Of a stretch of 64,000 nt of DNA, positions 46,611 through 55,651 are shown in pieces. Origin of the DNA: an uncultured Desulfobulbaceae bacterium (GTDB taxonomy: Bacteria; Desulfobacterota; Desulfobulbia; Desulfobulbales; Desulfobulbaceae); contig CAMYLK010000014.1 of the NCBI GenBank assembly GCA_947259225.1, positions 1 through 64,000 on the forward strand, written 5' to 3'. Made by a program: the position numbers and the translations under genes. Position 1 is the first letter of the stretch. Every line of letters starts with the position of its first letter. The notes beneath the pieces were generated by a model. The model searched no databases. It was not told the origin of the DNA and was given only the letters and a program-made list of their open reading frames with translations.

Positions 46611-49600
46611 ATGGGAAAAGGAATGGAACACAGGGCCGGATCAGTCATGGTCGTTGGCGGAGGCATTGCCGGTGTACAGGCTGCGCTCGACCTGACAGAA
46701 CTGGGCTACTATGTCTATCTGGTTGAAAAGGAAGCCGTTGTGGGCGGAGTCATGGCCCAGCTTGACAAAACCTTTCCAACGAACGACTGCTCGCTCTGAA
46801 TTCTCGCGCCAAAACTGGTAGAGGCCGGTCGGTCTCCAAACATCGAGATGCTCACCAATGCAGATTTCCTGTCATTGGATGGTAAACCAGGCGATTTTAC
46901 AGCTAAAATCAGGCTGCGTCCCCGTTATATTGATGCTGACAACTGCACGGCATGCGGACTCTGCACACAGTATTGTCCGCGGCACCACGTGGATGAATAC
47001 AACGAAGGCTTGTCACTTACACGCCCGATACATATAGACTATGCCCAGGCTGTACCGGCAACGTATTATATTGATCCGGGTTCGTGCCTCCATCTGCAGC
47101 ATGACACCTGCCAGATATGTGTACCGGTATGCCAAAGCCATGCCATTAACTTTGACCAGAAACCTGAAGAACTTGATCTCAAGGTAGGTGCAGTAATTCT
47201 GTCACCGGGATTTGGGAAGATTTCTGAAGAAACACTTGAGAAATACGGATACAATAAACATCCTGATATTGTTACCAGCATCGAGTTTGAACGCATGACC
47301 ACAGCATCAGGTCCGTTTATGGGTGAAGTGAAATGCTTTTCCGACGGTCGTCATCCAAAACGGATGGCCTTTATTCAGTGTGTCGGTTCCCGCGACCTTG
47401 GATGTGACAACGGCTACTGTTCATCGGTGTGCTGCATGTATTCTATCAAGGAAGCTCTGGTCGCCAAGGAACATGATCCTGAAGTAGATATCACTATTTA
47501 CTATATGGATATCCGTACCCAGGGCAAAGAATTCGACAAGGCTCGCGAGCGCGCCGAATCCATGGGTATCAAGTTTGTCAGGGCAAAGGTTGCAGACGTA
47601 ACTCCCTGGGAGAATCGGTTGCAGTTGACCTTTTCCACCCTGAATGCCAAGCATGTTTTTGAGCCTTATGACATGGTAGTACTGTCGGTAGGCCTGGAGT
47701 CACCGCGTGACGCACAGGGTATAGCAGAAAAAGCAGGTATCGAACTGAATAACTATGATTTCTGCAAGACCGGGACCTTTTCACCATTGGCAACAACACG
47801 GGATGGTGTCATTGTTGCCGGAGCTTTCCAGGGACCAAAAGATATCCCTGAAAGCGTTACCCAAGCTACCGCGGCTGCAGGCATTGCTGCAGGTATGCTT
47901 GCCAAACAACGGGGGCAGGGAGTTATCCATAAATCTTATCCTGACGAACAGCCCTTTGACGATGAAATCAGGATTGGTGTGTTTGTCTGCCACTGCGGCA
48001 TTAATATCAGTTCAGTCGTAGATGTAAAAAATGTTGAAGATTCGACTGAGGGTATGGAAGGCGTCGTCTATCATACTGACAGTCTCTATTCCTGCTCTCA
48101 GGATGCCCAGGAAGTTCTTAAAGATAAAATTAAGGAACACGACCTGAACAGGGTTGTAATCGCTGCCTGTTCTCCTCGGACCCACGAGCCACTCTTTCAG
48201 GAAACACTTAAAGACGCAGGGCTCAACCGGAGCCTGATTGAAATGGTCAACATTCGCGATCAATGCTCATGGGTTCATGCCGCTGAACCTGAGGCTGCCA
48301 CTGATAAATCCAGGGATCTCGTCCGTATGGCGGTTGCCAAGGCGCGTGGCATGAAACCCCTGCCCGAACAGACTGTTCCGGTGACCCCGAAAACTTTGAT
48401 CATCGGCAGCGGAATCGCCGGCATGACAGCAGCCATGTCTCTTGCCGAGCAAGGTTTTGAGTGTTTGCTTCTTGAGAAGGGGAAAACGCTTGGCGGCAAT
48501 CTAGGCCTGCTGAACCATACATTGGATCAGGAAGAAACAGGGAAACACCTGAAACAGCTCGTTGCCAAAGTAAAAAGGAACAAGAAAATCAATGTGGCTA
48601 CAGAAGCTGAACTTACTTCTATATCCGGCTTTATAGGAAACTATGCCTCAGTTATAGCTACGGGCTCTGGCAAGAAAAAGACCGAGCAGACTTTTGATCA
48701 TGGAACGGTTGTTCTTGCCACCGGTGGTCATGAACATCGCCCTGAAGGATATCTGCTTGACAAGAGCAACAAGGTTGTCACCCAGTTGGAACTTGAGAAA
48801 CGTTTGGCCGGTAAAGCCAAGAATCGGGCTCCAGGAACTGTTGTTATGATTCAATGCGCCGGTTCCCGGGGAGATGATCTTAACTACTGTTCCAAAGTCT
48901 GTTGTAATCATGCGGTAAAAAACGCTCTTAAAATTAAAGAAATTAATCCAGATGCGCGTGTTATTGTCCTGTATCGTGACATGCGGACGTATGGTTATGC
49001 CGAAGACGCGTATCGTGATGCACGTCTCAAGGGAGTCATCTTTATACCATATGAAATGGACAACAAGCCTGAACTCTCTGAAAAAGGGCGGAATCTGCGT
49101 GTCAAATTTTTTGACTCCATCATGCAGGAGGAAATGGATATAACACCTGACCTCGTAGCTTTATCCGTAGGCATAGTACCTGACAGCACTGAGGAGTTGA
49201 GCAAACTGCTCAAAGCACCGTTGACTGATGACAAATTCTTCCTCGAAGCCCATGTTAAGCTTCGGCCGGTTGAACTGCCTGTAGACGGGATGTATGTGTG
49301 CGGTCTTGCCCATGGTCCCAAGCCCCTTGATGAAACTATTTCACAGGCTCAGGCTGCGGCAGCCAAGGCCGCGCAGCCTCTTGTCAAGGGTTGCGTGTCT
49401 GTAGCTCCCATTGTTTCGAGTGTTGATCAGGAACAATGCATCGGCTGCAGCTTGTGTGCAAGCCTCTGCCCATTCAAGGCTATAGAAATGATAAAAGTTG
49501 ACAAGAAACGCAAAGCACAGACAATAGCCGCTTCCTGCAAAGCATGCGGTATCTGTGCCAGCCACTGCCCGAGTTTTGCAATTTCCATGGGTGGGTTTAC

Positions 49601-49673
49601 CAACGAACAGATCAATTCCCAGATAAGCGCCTTTGGCGATGTCAGTGAAAAAGAAACTGCTGAGGTATCATAA
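46611..49673 (+). CDS. hdrA: Selenocysteine HdrA-like iron-sulfur flavoprotein, double-length
   Basis: A 1020-residue protein with TGA at 46797-46799 read as U63 in [19 protein letters not shown]; the family has Cys here. The N-terminal half has [17 protein letters not shown] (FAD) and [4Fe-4S] ligands from Cys112 ([11 protein letters not shown]). A second HdrA-type half starts near residue 450 ([18 protein letters not shown]) with its own FAD motif ([16 protein letters not shown]). C-terminal ferredoxin sites start at Cys943 ([11 protein letters not shown]) and Cys976 ([11 protein letters not shown]). HdrA is the flavin-based electron-bifurcating subunit. HdrB and HdrC are absent. SD CTGGAG precedes ATG. 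MvhD follows with a 1-nt overlap. Confidence 0.92.
46797..46836 (+). promoter_or_regulatory. SECIS-like hairpin of hdrA with UGA-Sec codon
   Basis: UGA at 46797-46799; GAGGCC (46821-46826) pairs with GGTCTC (46831-46836) including one G-U pair around a GGTC loop. The loop begins 27 nt after the UGA, longer than in fdhF, but within the range I recall for bacterial SECIS elements. Confidence 0.7.
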
Positions 49674-50272
49674 TGAGTGAACAATACAATCCCAGAATAC
49701 TGGGTTTTCTCTGTAACTGGTGCTGCTATGCAGCTGCAGACGCTGCGGGCGTTTCACGTTTTCAGTATCCGCCCAATCTGCGTACCATACGTGTCATGTG
49801 TACGGGAAGGGTTGATCCGGCTTTTATCATGCGTGGATTTCTCGAAGGAGCAGATGGTATTTTTACCGGCGGCTGACAACTTGGCGAATGTCATTACCAG
49901 GTTGGTAATTATGATGCGATGGGTATGAACGCTATGGTTCATAACGTTTTAAAGGAAATTGGTATCCGCGAAGAGCGGTATAACCTCCAGTGGGCATCAG
50001 CTGCGGAAGCACCGCGCTTTGTACAGCTGATCACCGAGTTTACCCAAAAGATGAAAGAACTGGGGCCCCTTGGTAAAGCAGAAGGGATGAGCCAGGAAGA
50101 ACTTAAGGAACGACTTGAGAAAGGGCTGGCGGTTGTCAGTGACCAGAAAGTAAGGGTCAGCTTCGGTAATGCCACCAAGGCTGTCCGCAAAGATGGTATA
50201 TGGACGCACGAACATATCGGCGAGTTAATTACCACAAAGATGGCGAAAACCATGGACAAGGTTTTCGCCTAG
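49673..50272 (+). CDS. mvhD: Selenocysteine MvhD-like electron-transfer subunit
   Basis: A 199-residue protein with TGA at 49874-49876 read as U68. N-terminus PRILGFLCNWCCYAAADAAG is the MvhD signature; TIRVMCTGRVDPAFIMRGF follows. The UGA stands in FTGG-U-QLGECHY, where most homologues have CGCHPGDCHY, so Sec replaces a probable cluster-ligand Cys and the preceding Cys is Gly. MvhD passes electrons to HdrA. A C-terminal tail of about 60 residues exceeds the usual 140-residue MvhD. Its ATG overlaps the hdrA stop by 1 nt (TAATG), so the two are translationally coupled; no hydrogenase genes are adjacent. Confidence 0.92.
49874..49909 (+). promoter_or_regulatory. SECIS element of mvhD with UGA-Sec codon
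   Basis: UGA at 49874-49876 is followed after 16 nt by ATTACC (49893-49898) / GGTAAT (49904-49909), a perfect 6-bp stem around the loop AGGTT. The loop carries GGU, as in the two upstream selenoprotein genes. Confidence 0.85.
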
Positions 50273-50299
50273 CTTGTAGTTTTATACACTCTATTTTAT

Positions 50300-50336
50300 A
50301 ACCCAGCGTCCAATTTCCGGAAGCTGGGTTTTTTTT
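50300..50336 (+). terminator. Rho-independent terminator of the Wood-Ljungdahl operon
   Basis: AACCCAGC (50300-50307) pairs with GCTGGGTT (50323-50330) over a 15-nt loop, followed by a run of T (to 50336). It lies 28 nt after the mvhD stop. It ends the plus-strand operon and faces the end of the minus-strand pfk. Confidence 0.88.
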
Positions 50337-50404
50337 ATGCACCTTTGTTAGACAGTATAAAAGCAGCAGCCCTTTGATTTTACAATATATTTATATGTGA
50401 ATGA

Positions 50405-51712
50405 CTAGGACAAGTCACAGGTAATCATATTTTCAGGCTGTCCTGTACAGGAAATTACATCTTCCCACATCCTGCCCAATGGATCTATTTTTTTTCTCTC
50501 ATAGGTAGTCAGTGGAATGGGAACGTGAGTGAACTGGTTGTGGCTGTGACCTATAAACATGTTCGTTCTTCCTGTCATACCTGCATGGACCGCATTATAT
50601 CCCAGAAGAAGGCAGAATGCAGAATCGTAGGCATTAGCAGGCATGGAGCGGATAGTATAGCTCGGATCGATATACTTGAGGGTTATGTCGATGTTTTCCT
50701 TATTAAAATAATCACATATTTTCTCTTTCAGGAAGAGCCCAATGTCACCAAGCTTCAAATTACCGGAGGGATCTGTACCAAGATTTTTCCGGTCATCAAG
50801 CATTAAATTCTGCCCGGCACCTTCTCCTACCACAATCACAGCGTATCCGCGCCTGGTTATCCTTTTATTGAGCGAGCTAAGAAATCCCTCAAGGCTGAAC
50901 TCAACCTCCGGTACCAGGCAGAAGTTCACCACATTGTTTGCCAGGGCAGCAGAAGCTGCAATGAAACCTGATTCACGCCCCATGAGTTTTACAAGGCCTA
51001 TCCCGTTCCTGGCCCCCATGGCTTCAATATACGCTGAGTAAGTGGAGGTATTTGATGCTTCAACAGCTGTAATATAGCCAAAGGACATTTCGATGTGAGA
51101 TATATCATTATCAATGGTTTTGGGAACTCCGATAACATTTATTTTCAGGCCCCGATTGGATATTTCTTCGTAAATTGCTGTGGCACCCCGCATTGTACCG
51201 TCTCCGCCGATGGCGTACAGCGTTGAAATATGCATCTGTTCAAGGGTGTCGACCATGGAACCCACATCCTGCGGTCCCCTGGACGAACCAAGGATTGTGC
51301 CTCCCTGATTATGGATTTCACGAACGACATCAGGGGTCAGGGCAAGAGGTTGGTGTCCAAACCTAGGGGCCAACCCCTCAAATCCGTAACGGAATCCCCA
51401 GATAGTGCGCACACCATAATGATGGTACAAACTCATGACAATGGCCCGTATGACGTCGTTTGTTCCCGGGCAGAGCCCGCCGCACGTCACAATACCGCAG
51501 CTTATTTTTGAAGAATCGAAAAAAATCTTTTTTCTCGGGCCAGCCATCTCAAAACTTGGAATTTCTCCGCAAACTTCAATATAGGGCTGCAGGTCCTTCA
51601 GTTTGGAAGTAAAGAGTATTTTATCATCATCCTTGATAAACAAAGAACGGTGCATGGGGTTGGTGATTTTGCACTCACCGATTTGCTCGATCCGGAGGTC
51701 AGATACTTTCAT
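50405..51712 (-). CDS. 6-phosphofructokinase, Group III / plant-like clade
   Basis: A 435-residue phosphofructokinase. Motifs: SCGIVTCGGLCPGTNDVIRAIVM (phosphoryl-donor site), YAIGGDGTMRGATAIYEE, VIGVPKTIDNDISH and MGRESGFIAA. Gly in GGDGT points to ATP as donor (PPi-enzymes carry Asp), while Lys in PKTIDND is shared with the PPi and plant-like ATP enzymes, so the ATP-dependent Group III clade is the best fit. It follows glgP with a 4-nt overlap (ATGA), so glycogen is channelled into glycolysis. Confidence 0.88.
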   Translation of the reverse strand: MKVSDLRIEQIGECKITNPMHRSLFIKDDDKILFTSKLKDLQPYIEVCGEIPSFEMAGPRKKIFFDSSKISCGIVTCGGLCPGTNDVIRAIVMSLYHHYGVRTIWGFRYGFEGLAPRFGHQPLALTPDVVREIHNQGGTILGSSRGPQDVGSMVDTLEQMHISTLYAIGGDGTMRGATAIYEEISNRGLKINVIGVPKTIDNDISHIEMSFGYITAVEASNTSTYSAYIEAMGARNGIGLVKLMGRESGFIAASAALANNVVNFCLVPEVEFSLEGFLSSLNKRITRRGYAVIVVGEGAGQNLMLDDRKNLGTDPSGNLKLGDIGLFLKEKICDYFNKENIDITLKYIDPSYTIRSMPANAYDSAFCLLLGYNAVHAGMTGRTNMFIGHSHNQFTHVPIPLTTYERKKIDPLGRMWEDVISCTGQPENMITCDLS

Positions 51713-54222
51713 GTCAGTTTTTGAATTTCCACATCTATTGGACGAATTTTCCAGATTATGTCACAGTATTCTTCAATTGAACGGTCAGAAGAGAAATACC
51801 CCATCCGGGCAGCATTAATTATTGACATCCTTGCCCATTTTTCCTGGTCTTCCCATGTTCTGCTGACGGCTTCCTGACACCGAAGATATGATTCATAATC
51901 TGCAAGAACAAAAAAATCATCACCATAGACAAGATGATCGAATAACGGCTTGAAGAAATTGACATCACCGTGGGAAAAATATCCGTCACGGATGAGATTT
52001 AACACATCATGCAACTCCTTGTTTTCCTGATAAATAGAATAGGGTATATAACCGCTGTTATGGAGTTTTAGCAATTTATTGACGGTCAGCCCGAACAGAA
52101 AAAAGTTTTCAGAGTCCACTGCTTCACGTATTTCGACGTTTGCCCCGTCCAGGGTTCCGATCGTCAGTGCACCGTTCAGTGAAAATTTCATATTCCCCGT
52201 ACCAGAGGCTTCCTTGCCCGCGGTAGATATCTGCTCAGAAAGATCAGCAGCAGGGTAAATACGCTGACCAACTTTTACGTTAAAGTTGGGTATGAAAACG
52301 ACTTTTAACCTGCCCCTGACATCCTTGTCTGCATTTACTACGCCGGCAACAGAAGTGATGAGCTTGATAATCAGCTTGGCCATAAAATATCCGGGAGCGG
52401 CTTTTCCACCGAATATGAAAGTACGGGGAACAACTTCTGCATCCGGATTTTCCTTGATGCGCCTGTATAATGAAATTATATGCAGAACATTGAGATGCTG
52501 CCTTTTATATTCATGAATACGTTTGACTTGAACATCAAACATAGAAGATGGATCAACAGAGATACCTGTTTTTTCTTTTATATAAGCAGATAGATTTTCC
52601 TTGTTCTGCTGCTTGACTTTCATCCATTTTTTACGAAAGCTTTCATCTTCTGCCAAGGGCTCCAGATCGCTTAGCTTTTCAAGGTTATTTGACCAGTCTT
52701 GTCCGATTCTGCTTTCAATCAGGTTTGTCAGGGCAGGGTTGCTCAGCATAACCCAGCGTCGTGGAGATACCCCATTGGTAATATTATGAAATTTTTCAGG
52801 TTCCATTTCAAAAAAGTCGGTGAAAAGATTTGTTTTAACCAGTTTTGTGTGCATTGCTGCGACACCATTAACAGCGTTGCTGCCTATGACTGCCAGGTTT
52901 GCCATCCTCACGTAACGGTTTCCGGATTCTTCGATAATAGACATACGCCTGAGACGGTCATTATCACCGGGATATCGGAGTCTGACGGTATCGAGAAAAC
53001 GTTTGTTGATTTCGTAAATGATCTCAAGATGTCTTGGCAGTTCGCTCTTAAACAGGGATTCCGACCATTTTTCAAGAGCCTCGGGCAGGAGGGTATGGTT
53101 AGTGTAGCTGAACGTCCGTCTGGTAATATCCCAGGCAGTATCCCATTCCAGTTCATGATCATCGACAAGGATGCGCATCAACTCAGCAACGGCAATTGAC
53201 GGGTGAGTATCGTTCAGCTGACCGGCCCACATGTCCGGGAGGGTTTCAATCTTGTTGCCGAGTCTGAGGTGGATGCGAAGCACGTCTTTCAGGGTACAGG
53301 CTGCAAAAAAATACTGCTGTGATAGTCGGAGATGTTTTCCCTTGATGGCCTGATCATTCGGGTATAAAACTTTTGAGATGTTTTCAGCCATAACCTTGGC
53401 CTCAACAGCACCATAGTAATCACCTACATTGAATGCCTGAAAATCAAATGATTCAGGTGCCTCTGCCTTCCAGAGCCTGAGCAGGCCGACGTTATTCACA
53501 TGGTATCCTGGAACGGGCGTATCATACGGCACACCTGTGACAACAACCCCGGGGATCCATCGTACCCTGAACCGGCCGGCATCATCATAATAATTTTCCG
53601 TGTGGCCGCCAAAGCCTACATTGGTACAATCTTCCGGTCTGGCTATCTCCCAGGGATTGCCAAACCGAAGCCACTTGTCTGTTATTTCCTCCTGCCAGCC
53701 CCCTGTTATAATCTGGTCGAAAATACCGAATTCGTAGCGGATACCGTAGGCAATTGACGGCCTCTGGAGCGTTGCCAGGGAATCAAGAAAGCAGGCGGCA
53801 AGTCTACCCAGACCTCCATTACCAAGTCCCGGCTCTTCTTCCTGTTCTATCAGCTTCTCGTAATCAATATCAAGTTCCGCCATTGCTTCCCGCACTTGTG
53901 CTTCAAAACCCATGTTAAGTATGCTGTTGGCAAGATGGGGGCCAGTCAAATATTCGGCAGAGAGGTAGAAGACAACTTTGACTTCTTCATGAATATAGGT
54001 ATTCAGGGTATTGACCCAGAGCTGGAGCAGACGATCACGTACAGTGTAGGCCAGCGCCATGTACAAGTCATTGATACTGGCATTCTGAAGGTTCCGCCCC
54101 TGAACGTAGAACAGGTTTTCCAGGAACGCTTTTTTGATCGTATCTTTTCTGGTTCCTGTACGGATATCAGGACAGGTAGAGGGAATGGTAATAAACTGAG
54201 TTGGCGTTTTAGGCTTTGGCAT
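51709..54222 (-). CDS. glgP: Glycogen/maltodextrin phosphorylase
   Basis: An 837-residue alpha-glucan phosphorylase releasing glucose-1-phosphate. The PLP-binding Lys is in EASGTGNMKFSLNGALTIGTLDGANVE (cited in parts), and the substrate region EEEPGLGNGGLGRLAACFLDS, LNDTHPSIAVAELMRIL, NGVSPRRWV and VQVKRIHEYKRQHLN are intact. Full length for the family. Upstream is a usp gene 6 nt away; downstream is pfk. Together they look like a stress-responsive glycogen breakdown operon (inference). Confidence 0.95.
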   Translation of the reverse strand: MPKPKTPTQFITIPSTCPDIRTGTRKDTIKKAFLENLFYVQGRNLQNASINDLYMALAYTVRDRLLQLWVNTLNTYIHEEVKVVFYLSAEYLTGPHLANSILNMGFEAQVREAMAELDIDYEKLIEQEEEPGLGNGGLGRLAACFLDSLATLQRPSIAYGIRYEFGIFDQIITGGWQEEITDKWLRFGNPWEIARPEDCTNVGFGGHTENYYDDAGRFRVRWIPGVVVTGVPYDTPVPGYHVNNVGLLRLWKAEAPESFDFQAFNVGDYYGAVEAKVMAENISKVLYPNDQAIKGKHLRLSQQYFFAACTLKDVLRIHLRLGNKIETLPDMWAGQLNDTHPSIAVAELMRILVDDHELEWDTAWDITRRTFSYTNHTLLPEALEKWSESLFKSELPRHLEIIYEINKRFLDTVRLRYPGDNDRLRRMSIIEESGNRYVRMANLAVIGSNAVNGVAAMHTKLVKTNLFTDFFEMEPEKFHNITNGVSPRRWVMLSNPALTNLIESRIGQDWSNNLEKLSDLEPLAEDESFRKKWMKVKQQNKENLSAYIKEKTGISVDPSSMFDVQVKRIHEYKRQHLNVLHIISLYRRIKENPDAEVVPRTFIFGGKAAPGYFMAKLIIKLITSVAGVVNADKDVRGRLKVVFIPNFNVKVGQRIYPAADLSEQISTAGKEASGTGNMKFSLNGALTIGTLDGANVEIREAVDSENFFLFGLTVNKLLKLHNSGYIPYSIYQENKELHDVLNLIRDGYFSHGDVNFFKPLFDHLVYGDDFFVLADYESYLRCQEAVSRTWEDQEKWARMSIINAARMGYFSSDRSIEEYCDIIWKIRPIDVEIQKLT

Positions 54223-54228
54223 GGCTGA

Positions 54229-54720
54229 TTAATCAAGAAGGCGTTTACGAAGATGACCGGCATTTTTTTCGTCCCGGAACGATACGATGGTAACAGGCGA
54301 ACGATGAAAAACCTTGTCTGCTACCGAACCTGTCAAGGTATGTAAAAAATCTGTTTTGTCCCTTATGCCCATAACAATCATGTCCGCTTCTTCTTCGACA
54401 GCCAGTTTCAACAAAGCATCGGAGGGATGGCCGACCTTGAAAATTAACCTGATTCGATTCTGCGGGAAATCAATTTCTTTCAGCATGGTTTTCAATTGCG
54501 TTGTACGCTCAGTTTCTATCTCCTGGACATAGTGTTCTTCATCAACATCGTAACCATATGATGTAATTTTCTGAACAATTTCCACATCCCGTTCATTAAT
54601 AATATTCACCAGGATCATATCTGAGTCGAGCGCTGCTGCTAGTGTTGCTGCATATCTTATAAGGTCAACGGAATGGCTGGAGAAAGCGACCGGTACCATA
54701 ATTTTATTCATTTTGTCCAT
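54229..54720 (-). CDS. Universal stress protein (UspA family)
   Basis: A 163-residue Usp-fold protein, ATP-binding type by its motif VMGIRDKTDFLHTLTGSVADKVFHRSPVTIV, close to GxxGSxxxxxxxxxxxSPVxV. The start chosen is ATG at 54720 (MDKMNKIMVPVAFSSHS), which has an AGGGA upstream and the same N-terminal length as the paralogue at 60181-60675; an in-frame ATG at 54780 would add 20 residues without family support. It is the first gene of the usp-glgP-pfk unit. Confidence 0.88.
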   Translation of the reverse strand: MDKMNKIMVPVAFSSHSVDLIRYAATLAAALDSDMILVNIINERDVEIVQKITSYGYDVDEEHYVQEIETERTTQLKTMLKEIDFPQNRIRLIFKVGHPSDALLKLAVEEEADMIVMGIRDKTDFLHTLTGSVADKVFHRSPVTIVSFRDEKNAGHLRKRLLD

Positions 54721-54901
54721 GCTCAATCCCTGGCTGAGTTTGCATTGGGGAGCTATCAGGTGATCTGTCACCCGGAACATATCAGATTAAATACTGAATT
54801 ATATATTATTAGCCGTTATGGGTTTTGAAGTAAATATCAATTTATTTCAAATGGATTCAATGTATCCTGATGTTAAAGAGAAAGAAAAGATAAAATAACA
54901 C

Positions 54902-55651
54902 TTATTTGAAAAAACCGTACCGCAGAAATAACAGGACCTGCTCAACAACTTCTTCGCTCTCCATAATAAAAGGGTGTGAATGAGGCACGATTATAAAATC
55001 AGCCATTCCTTCAAGCCGGGTCTCAGATACAGCTACCTTACCATCATTAGGCTCATCATAGGCTGTTGACAAGAGATAGTTGATTGTACGGTCACCAGCA
55101 ATTATTCCTACTTCGAAATTTGCAGGACCAAGCTGCAGAGGTATACTGTCTTCTCCTGTACCGAGTTGGAAGCCTGCAGGACCGTTTAACAAGCTGTATC
55201 CAGGATAAATTGAAAATTTATCTACTACCCGGCTGCCCTGGTTGGGAGGAGCAAGCATAACAACACGAGCTAACTCTGGTATTTCGTGAACAGACAGGTA
55301 ATAACGGACAAGAATTCCACCGAGAGAATGCGTTACAAAATGAATACGTTCAGCAGACTGATCCCTGCAGAATTGCAAACCTTTATTGATTGCGATTTCA
55401 GACAATTCCTCAATTTTTTTATAGCGGGAAGGGTAGTCTATATTGATGACAGAATAATCTTCACGGGCAAGCCTGTTTTCAATCATGTCCATAGAGGCAG
55501 ACGTTCTCGCGAGCCCATGCAGGAGAACAACACATTCAGGAGAAGATGCAAGGCTACTTATTGCAGGTACTGAACAATAAAAATCAACCAGCAGGACCAG
55601 CACGATGATACAAATCTTCAAGAATGTCATGAGTGTTTTTGCAAACCGCAC
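54902..55651 (-). CDS. Alpha/beta-hydrolase, lipase-like
   Basis: A 249-residue hydrolase with an N-terminal hydrophobic segment (LKICIIVLVLLVDFYC), so membrane-anchored or exported. HGLARTSASM (oxyanion-hole region) and FVTHSLGGILVRYYL (GHSLGG-type nucleophile elbow, Ser) are clear, with later Asp and His (PNDGKVAV, PHSHPFIM). The family includes PGAP1-like lipases and esterases; substrate unknown. It overlaps the M20 gene by 25 nt and is the last gene of the minus-strand run from 64000. Confidence 0.82.
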   Translation of the reverse strand: MRFAKTLMTFLKICIIVLVLLVDFYCSVPAISSLASSPECVVLLHGLARTSASMDMIENRLAREDYSVINIDYPSRYKKIEELSEIAINKGLQFCRDQSAERIHFVTHSLGGILVRYYLSVHEIPELARVVMLAPPNQGSRVVDKFSIYPGYSLLNGPAGFQLGTGEDSIPLQLGPANFEVGIIAGDRTINYLLSTAYDEPNDGKVAVSETRLEGMADFIIVPHSHPFIMESEEVVEQVLLFLRYGFFK

